Below are positions 63,927-64,000 of a stretch of 64,000 nt of DNA, piece by piece (position 1 is the stretch's first letter; each line of letters starts with the position of its first letter). Source of the stretch: Desulfogranum mediterraneum DSM 13871 (GTDB lineage: Bacteria; Desulfobacterota; Desulfobulbia; Desulfobulbales; Desulfobulbaceae). Under the pieces are notes generated by a model. That model was not told the DNA's origin. It made no database searches and saw only the letters and a list, made by a program, of their open reading frames with translations. Both the position numbers and the translations under genes were made by a program. The stretch spans positions 348,657 to 412,656 of the forward strand of contig NZ_KE387004.1 of NCBI RefSeq assembly GCF_000429965.1, in the 5' to 3' direction.

Positions 63927-64000
63927 AAACTGGAGAGTTTGATCCTGGCTCAGAACGAACGCTGGCGGCGTGCTTAACACATGCAAGTCGAACGAGAAAG
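63927..64000 (+). rRNA. rrs: 16S ribosomal RNA, 5' end (partial)
   Basis: AAACTGGAGAGTTTGATCCT and the following GGCTCAGAACGAACGCTGGC are the universal 5' end of 16S rRNA. The gene runs off the window. The start is set by alignment with the E. coli 5' end. Confidence 0.98.

Overview
The window looks like the chromosome of an anaerobic Gram-negative bacterium, most likely a sulfate-reducing-type Desulfobacterota (Desulfobulbales-like). The reasons are the high-GC coding style, a UGA-containing HesB/IscA-like selenoprotein gene, an anaerobic benzimidazole (bza) operon under a cobalamin riboswitch, a PEP-CTERM protein behind a sigma-54-type promoter, an abundant outer-membrane porin, and the 5' end of a 16S rRNA gene at the right edge. 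The lineage is inferred from gene content, not from a search.

Layout. 1-9.5 kb: FG-GAP/VCBS exported protein, porin, REC-GAF-histidine kinase, HEAT-repeat protein, DinG-type helicase and a polyprenyl diphosphate synthase. 9.5-15.5 kb: a tightly overlapping cell-surface glycan cluster (lipoprotein divergent deacetylase, two GT4 glycosyltransferases, histidine phosphatase, MurG-like glycosyltransferase, polysaccharide deacetylase). 15.5-16.4 kb: ispH on the minus strand. 16.6-28.3 kb: a co-directional block with an outer-membrane barrel, a small FtsX permease, a MacB/LolD-like ATPase, a 1629-residue fusion of a peptidase-M28-like domain (metal ligands apparently lost) to an FtsX permease, and two large OPT-like membrane proteins. 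I regard this as the best candidate for an undescribed trans-envelope system. 28.3-31.9 kb: an ExeA-like ATPase with a SPOR domain, and zwf.

31.4-40.6 kb is a scar region. A segment carrying the 3' end of zwf, a PEP-CTERM gene and its terminator appears to have been tandemly duplicated through an 8-bp microhomology. The middle of the second copy has been replaced by about 7 kb of AT-rich foreign DNA with remnants of several IS families and two exported proteins. One has 1253 residues with a hydrophobic translocation-like segment and two C-terminal repeats. The other is a small papain-fold-like protein with a Cys-His-Asp signature. Together they resemble a two-part secreted toxin.

40.7-57.5 kb is mostly housekeeping: aat, a RelA/SpoT homologue with a degenerate synthetase half, rnr, trmJ-like, ribB with an FMN riboswitch, an HIBADH-type dehydrogenase, the bzaF-cobT-bzaC operon, an endonuclease III-like gene, 6-phosphofructokinase, an MscS channel and a small membrane protein. 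57.7-58.7 kb holds the Sec and Cys versions of one HesB-like protein side by side. Then follow clpB, a CNNM/CorC-type protein, a small conserved protein, and a ribosomal RNA leader with three promoter matches spaced exactly 95 bp apart ahead of 16S rRNA. I recognised no tRNA gene or CRISPR array.
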